Assembly: GCF_019059575.1 (NCBI RefSeq)
Contig: NW_024881566.1
Span: 186,001-250,000, forward strand
Length of the DNA: 64,000 bases
DNA from: Amphibalanus amphitrite
Lineage: Eukaryota; Arthropoda; Thecostraca; Balanomorpha; Balanidae
Direction of reading: 5' to 3'
The translations under genes were made by a program, and so were the position numbers. The notes below the pieces were generated by a model. That model had not been told where the DNA came from. It was given only the letters and a program-made list of their open reading frames with translations, and searched no databases. This document shows, in pieces, positions 58,142-64,000 of the stretch (positions are counted from its first letter, which is position 1; every line of letters begins with the position of its first letter).

Positions 58142-61064
58142 CACTGGCGGATCCAGACTTGCGTTTTGGGGGGGGGGCCAACTCCTGCAAGTAACCAAAC
58201 CTAGGGTACCCCCAAATCCTGTTTTCTCATCGGATTTAGGCCACTTATTTTTTCGTCACAGCCCTGAAACGATATTTTTTTTAAACTAAAAAAAAAAAAT
58301 AGAAATGGTAGCCCACCCAACCCGAGCCTAAATATTACTTTGAAAACACTTCAAATTGCTTTTGTCGACCAATTAGCCCGCTCCGGGTCGGTGCGTGGCG
58401 CAGCCTTCGCGGGCTGGGAGGTGTCGGTTGGACCCCCTGCCGTTCGGCCCCTGATTAAGCTAGAGCTCGCGGAAAAAAAAACAGGCGTGTTGCCCGTGAG
58501 TGACGAGACGAAGCCGATGATACCCGATTTTAAGGTCCTTGGTCATTGGTTGACCTTCCAGGGCGGTGTTTCACGGTCGTGCTGACAGCCGCTGACAGCG
58601 CATTCCGCGAGCTAAGGTCAGCCTTCGGGAGTGTTGTGGGTATAGGCTTGTTGATGTCTCCATTGAAACCAAAAGTGCCATCAGCGCTGGCAGCGGCTGG
58701 CAGCGTGCCGTGAAACACCGCCTGCAGGTCAGGTCACAGACCCAAAAGACGGGAAAATCAGGACCTGTCAGAACCTCCTAAAGTAAGGCTGTAATACGTT
58801 TTTTTTTTGTGCTGATCACAAATTTCATGTTAGTTTGGATCATAGATAATGTCTTCATGCGTTTAGACCATGTCGGGGCAGGTCAGGTCAGATCAACCAG
58901 TAGGAGTACTTATGGGCGTCCGTATAGCAGGTGTCCACTACCACTGGCAGCTACGTAACATGATACGAAGGCATCAAAACTACTTCGTAAATGTTCAAAT
59001 GGCTGCAAAATGCTAAATTCAAACTCAGCTAAACGAAACTATCCTAGAAACATGTTAAACTCGGAAAAGTGCACCGAGGTCATCAAAGGTCAATGACCTG
59101 ACTTGACCGTAAGGTGACATTGGCATCCGCCCTAATGCGTGGGAGCAACATCATATCACATGTTTGAGCGTTTTAAACCACGAAAAGACTATAAAAGCGC
59201 GGATAATGTGAGCCGACATATGCCGAATCGCTATTCCGGCCAAACATGGCCTCCAACATGGCCAAACAGTCTCGAGAAATAGGCCACAAGTCAAAGTTCA
59301 CTTGGGTCAGGGTCATTAAATTTTCAGACTCTGTCACCATGAGGGTACTAAAGTTTCGTCGCGATCGGCTTCATGATACCTTACACGATAACTTCACACG
59401 TCGATCGAGAGTTAAAGCATGGATGAAGGAGAACCAGGGGATGAAGGTTCTTTCATCCATGGTTAAAGTGTGCAATAAGAACTTCTTGGGTGAAGACAAG
59501 ACCAACACTTTTATCAAGCTCACAGATTTTTAATGATACGGTATTTTCTCTCTACCTACTACGCCCTTCTCACATTCATTTTTCTTAAGTGTTTTTGGGG
59601 ACAAAAAATATATGTTGTTCCCCTTTCAGGCTTGGGGGCATGACCCCGTGGCCCCCCTGGATCCGCTAGGCCGAAACTAACTAGGTCGTTTTCAAACGGT
59701 CTGATATTTCAGGTCATAGTTTGCAAACGGCAGGTGTTTTCAGGTAGTTTCATATGGCCTGACTGGGCCAGGCCGTTTGCAAACGGACCGAATTTTCATA
59801 CGGCCTGTAACATATATTTCAGATTTCGACATCTGTCGTAGCATCAAATGCTGATGTGGCGCACTCAAAAGCCGGAATTGGTCCTTGGATGCCGTAAGGA
59901 CCCTTTTAAGAAATAAGTGACCCGACTGACCCTTAGAGATTGGCCTGAGCTGTGACCGAAATAAGTCTTTTACCGTTTCGCAGGAAGGGACAAAAAGGTC
60001 CCTCATATGCTTCTTGTACAATTGCGAAACAAAACAAGTTTTTTCAACGAAAACTCAATGAGTTTTCCTAAAAAATTTATTGCGCATATTCCGTGAATGA
60101 AAAGTTGCCGGGTCATGTCAGGTCAGGCTGCCACAGCAAGTTTGTTAACTTGACAGCTCAATCGATATTTATGCAATAAGACCTTCTCGGGTGACGATAA
60201 GACATGACGACACTTTATGAAGGAAGCTAGTAAACCCGGTAGTTTCTCCATAGGCGCGGGAACCGGGGGGAGGGGGCAGTGGTGGCAACTTGCCCCCCCC
60301 CCCCCCAACTCTGGGGCCGTGCGGGCGGTGCCCCCACAACTTTCAGACAGAATACCGCTCCTTTTTGCAAATGTTTTCTTTTTTTGTTGAAAAAGCCAAG
60401 GGATGAAAAATAAGTGGCCTAAAACCGGCGAGAAAACTATATTTGGGGGATCCTAGGTTGATCTCTATCATGGTGTGACCTCCCCCCCCCCCCCCCCCCC
60501 GTCTAAAAGTAGTTCCCGCGCCCCTGGGTTTCTCTACGCTATTGAATCACGCTGCTGATTCTAGTAAGTATCTACTACACAACCTTCTCACATTAATTTT
60601 TCTTCGAGCGTTTTGGGGGGGCCAAAAGATATGTTGGCCCCCTCTTTCAGGCTTTTTGGGCCCATGGCCCCGGTGGCCCCCTTGAATCCGCCAGTGGGGG
60701 CGGTGCCCCCACAACTTTCAAACGGAATACCGTCCTTTTTTGCAACTGTTTCTTTTTTTGTTGAAAAAGCCAAGGGATGAAAAATAAGTGGCCTAAAACC
60801 GGTGAGAAAACTAGATTTGGGGGGACCCTAGGTTGATCTCTATTATGGTGTGCTCCCCCAGTCTGAAAGTAGTTCCCGCGCCCCTGACTTTCTCTACGCT
60901 ATTGAATCACGCTGCTGATTCTAGTAGGTATCTACTACGCAACCTTCTCACATTAATTTTTCTCCAAGCGTTTTGGGGGGGGCCAAAAGATATGTTGGCC
61001 CCCCCTTTCAGGCTTTTGGGGGGGGCCATGGCCCCGGTGGCCCCCCCCCCTGGATCCGCCAGTG
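58142..61064. mobile_element. hAT-like composite insertion with 8-bp target duplication
   Basis: The 2923-bp insertion starts CACTGGCGGATCCAGA and ends TGGATCCGCCAGTG, and is flanked by CCCACCAG at 58134-58141 and 61065-61072. An exact 8-bp duplication is typical of hAT transposons. Internal ends (GGATCCGCTAG near 59657, AATCCGCCAGTG near 60684) and two roughly 360-bp tandem blocks (about 60330-60694 and 60695-61064) show internal amplification or nesting. A 95-codon frame at 59246-59533 has no recognised domain. No transposase. Confidence 0.8.
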
Positions 61065-61072
61065 CCCACCAG

Positions 61073-64000
61073 CACCAGCAGTTGGTGCAACCATGGCTTA
61101 ACCACTAACCCGGCGCCGGACGAGACAACCACCCGCCCAACTCCCATGCCACCAGCCGGCTGGACCATGACGTCACTTGTCCGTGACGTCATCCGTTAGC
61201 GTGACCTCCACACGCACACTGGGCGGCCGACACACCTGTTTGGACCATCGACCGCTGACATGACGCACACACACCTGTTCACTGACCACCTGTTCAACAC
61301 GCAGTACAAAATAGAGCCACCGTCAGATTATCATCTTCAACTACACGGGACAAATGCACCGTATAGATGCAGAGAATGAAGTGCGACCGCAGTGTCCAAA
61401 GGCGACCAACTCGGGATAGTCCAGTTCCCACGGTACGGCTCAAAACAGAGTACCCGACTACACCTGTTCTCCGGAGAGCGGCCACTAATGACGTTCAGAC
61501 CCATCACGCAACGGGGGCCACCGCTCTCAAACTGCACTCGGACAGAGTGCAAACCGCTGTCCGAGTTTGTACCAAGCCCGCCCGCCGCTGACTGGGATCA
61601 TCAGTCATTCGGCACGGGACAGACACAGCTGCTGGAGCAGGGTTGGCAGCACGACAGGCCATGGTGCAGTGGCATGTGGCACCGCCCTGTGCCGGCCGGC
61701 GGGCTGGACCCCGTGGGTAAGCTAGGCTCGGCATGACAGGCCCGGTTACAGCGAGGCCACTGGTCCGGTCCGGCCGCCAGAACTGCCACGCTCTCCAGAG
61801 GACACACTCGGAAGCCGTGTAAAGCTGTGGACTCTGCCTTCATGTGGGTTCGTGACCTTTGTGTAGACTCCTGGACTCCCGGTCTACAGTGGGCGGACCC
61901 GGCCGCCGCCGGTGGGTGGGCCGCATTGTGTGCGTGCGCGCACGCTGAGTGAATGCGTGATATGCGCGCCAGCGTGTGCGGCGTGACACGCACGTCTGGC
62001 GGCTGAGGTATGCGGCCGCCCACGACAGTGGGACAGCTGACACGGTCGGTGCCCTGTCAGCGGTCTCTGGGACATTTCCTGTGTCACATACCAAACGAAC
62101 AAACCAGACAATGCAACGCAGAGTTAGAATATGCAGAATGAGTCGGTAACACATCACAGAAAAACACAAAACTCGACACTGCGCGCAACGCGCAACTGTC
62201 ATCAGGACACGACCCGCTCTGCCCTGTTCCGTGCCTGCCTTCCTGAAGCGCCGAAGCCAACATGAAATCGCCAGATTTATTTGGCAGATGGTTTGGACAA
62301 GCATGATCACTTGTACAGTGCTCCCGGAACAACTATCGTACAGCAAAACTGTGGCATGACCAGACATGGTGACAGCCATGCAGCGGACGGCGGCGGCCGA
62401 TCGGTCGGTAAGGGTGAACGGCAGCTGGACACGGTAAACACATCACAGAGACTGAGGGAGTAGGCGGCTCAGCTAGTGGTGAAGCGAATACACCATGTGA
62501 GCAGGTGCGCTCGGAAAGTGTTTTCCCTTCCACGGTGGGCGATACGCGACCAGTGATCTCAAGCTTACTATTACAATTGTGAGGGTTAGAAGAGTTTGAC
62601 ATAGTTGCGAGGGCCCGCCAAAGGAGTTCACCATCGCAATGACCGCGTCAACGTAACGTAAATGCTTTCGGCTATCTCAGTTCACCGCCCTAAGCGTTCG
62701 GGCACAGCCGCGGCGGCCGGAACCGGCTTAGAGAGCACGGAAGAACCAGAACCGGTCTGGCACCCCCCCCCCCCTCCCCACCCACAGAGCGGGGGAGGTA
62801 GCTTACAGGAGTGGAGTCTAGAGGGCGTGCACCTCCGTCAGTAGCTGCGAGTCGCCCCAGACGGTGGAGAAAGCGTTTGAATGTCCGCACAGAACAGCTG
62901 GCACGCAACAATGGACGAACACGCGCTGTGGGTTTGAACGACTGGGAATGGGCGTGGCGCAGTCACAGACGGCGGAAGCCAGCAGCTGCCAACCAGGCCA
63001 GCGGGAGACAAATCTGTCCATGGGAGGCGGTCTGAATTCTGATCCCGCAGTCGCAAGTGGCATTGTTGGCAGGGCAGCGCACACGCTACCATTTGACGTA
63101 TGGATGAGAAGCATATGTGAGTGACTAGACAGGTCTACACCCACGATAGTCTTGATCAGGTTGAGTCAACCACACCCAAGCACTAGAAGCACGCTACCCT
63201 TTTCCGCACACAAAGCGCGATCTATTACACGAGTCGCAAGGTACCAGCCAGTGCACTTTAGATGCGCGGACAGAAGCTTCTCATATTTAGCACCGGTTAT
63301 GTGGTCCATTTCCGATAAATTGTAGAAATTCAAAAAGCAGATAAAAACATATTAACATTACATAACAGGTGGCCGGATCCCGGACAGATAATAACCCCAG
63401 CCCGGGAAGGATAAATATCCGCCGAGGTCACTGAACCCGCATGAACCAAACTCGTCAATGATGTCATGCAGGCACGCTCGCGGGCATTGTTTGGCTGGGA
63501 ACACCGGTCGGACGGGTCCATAAAACCGGCAGCTACGGCCCGGTTACACGAGTGAAGCAGGCGAGGCATTCAGTCCGAGCTGCAAGCGCGGAGAGCGCAC
63601 CTGTCGAGCTGAGGCCTGCGCTCAATGCAGCCCAGCACGCACGGCACCAGCAGTTTGTCCCTCAGCTGGACTGTCAGCTACTCTCTCAGCTGTCCACCTA
63701 CCACCATTGCTACTGAGCACCTCCTACCGTTATCCAATGAGCGTTGTTACCGAGAGCCTGCCCGGCTTGGGGCGGCCGGCCGCCGCTCCAGACACGGTGG
63801 TCCGCCGCCCCCGCCCGGCGTCCAGATAAATATAACTGCGCGCGCCTACCGCAGCACGGCTGCCCTCCGACCACCTGGTGAGCAGATACAGTTCGGAGGA
63901 GAGCCCCGACTCCGACACTCCTGGCAGGCCGACGGATACAGTAGCGGACGGTAATATCCACTCAACTGGCAGCCACTCTGGCAGGTACTCGATTCAATGA
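61073..64000. other. Sequence upstream of talin, possible promoter area
   Basis: No coding exon was recognised. Two TGACGTCA palindromes lie at 61168 and 61184. GC-rich sequence at 62660-62830 and 63740-63960 and a minus-strand TATA-like word (TTATATTTATC near 63825) are possible promoter parts for the talin first exon, but I could not place a start site. Confidence 0.35.
61168..61191. promoter_or_regulatory. Second pair of CRE palindromes
   Basis: Perfect TGACGTCA sites at 61168-61175 and 61184-61191, 16 bp apart, about 4.5 kb upstream of the talin ATG on the minus strand. Their use is unknown. Confidence 0.4.

Noticed and set aside
59246-59533. 95-codon frame inside the hAT-like element as a transposase remnant
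   Set aside because: No catalytic motif or similarity to hAT transposases could be seen.

Overview
This is eukaryotic, almost certainly arthropod, nuclear DNA. It is GC-rich, has many short GT-AG introns, and is full of small DNA transposons. One gene dominates: talin (rhea in Drosophila) on the minus strand. I could join 46 coding exons from the start codon at 56645 to the stop codon at 6651. Every splice phase agrees, giving a predicted protein of 2747 residues. That is longer than vertebrate talins (about 2541) and close to insect talin, because a Ser/Thr/Gly-rich tail follows the actin-binding and dimerisation region. I guess a crustacean (perhaps a barnacle) from base composition and repeat density, but the sequence does not prove it.

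Layout. 1-2.4 kb: the last two coding exons of a class I phosphatidylinositol transfer protein (PITP; vibrator in Drosophila) on the plus strand, convergent with talin. 2.4-6.65 kb: intergenic, with a 1.18 kb TTAA-flanked transposon and a CRE/CCAAT cluster. 6.65-13.1 kb: C-terminal extension, dimerisation helix, I/LWEQ actin-binding domain (R13) and R12. 13.3-34.1 kb: rod bundles R11 to R2. 34.1-37.9 kb: a large intron with a very long open reading frame. 38.4-56.6 kb: R1, the linker and the FERM head (F3, F2, F1, F0). 56.6-64 kb: non-coding sequence upstream of the ATG, with a 2.9 kb hAT-like composite insertion.

Most interesting points. (1) Exon 13 reads in frame through its own splice donor into a 697-codon intronic ORF that ends in a tail-anchor-like transmembrane segment. 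This predicts a membrane-tethered talin head of about 1290 residues, or a nested gene. (2) Intron 35 holds a second terminal-exon candidate with a strong acceptor and matching phase. It would end talin in R11, before the R12-R13 actin-binding end. (3) At least four exon 3' ends (exons 8, 14, 22 and 23) are copied downstream as arrays of 76-91 bp units that carry their splice donors. Exon 18 has a 60-bp duplication of its acceptor that adds 20 open, in-frame codons. (4) A 1.8 kb foldback transposon has landed inside the 5' splice site of intron 32, and its GTAA target duplication regenerates the donor. (5) Two copies of a 0.69 kb repeat in opposite orientation bracket exons 2 and 3, which together are exactly 76 codons.

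Exon boundaries were derived by hand from GT/AG sites, phase closure and remembered talin family sequence. No alignment or expression data were available. No tRNA, rRNA or transposase gene was recognised.
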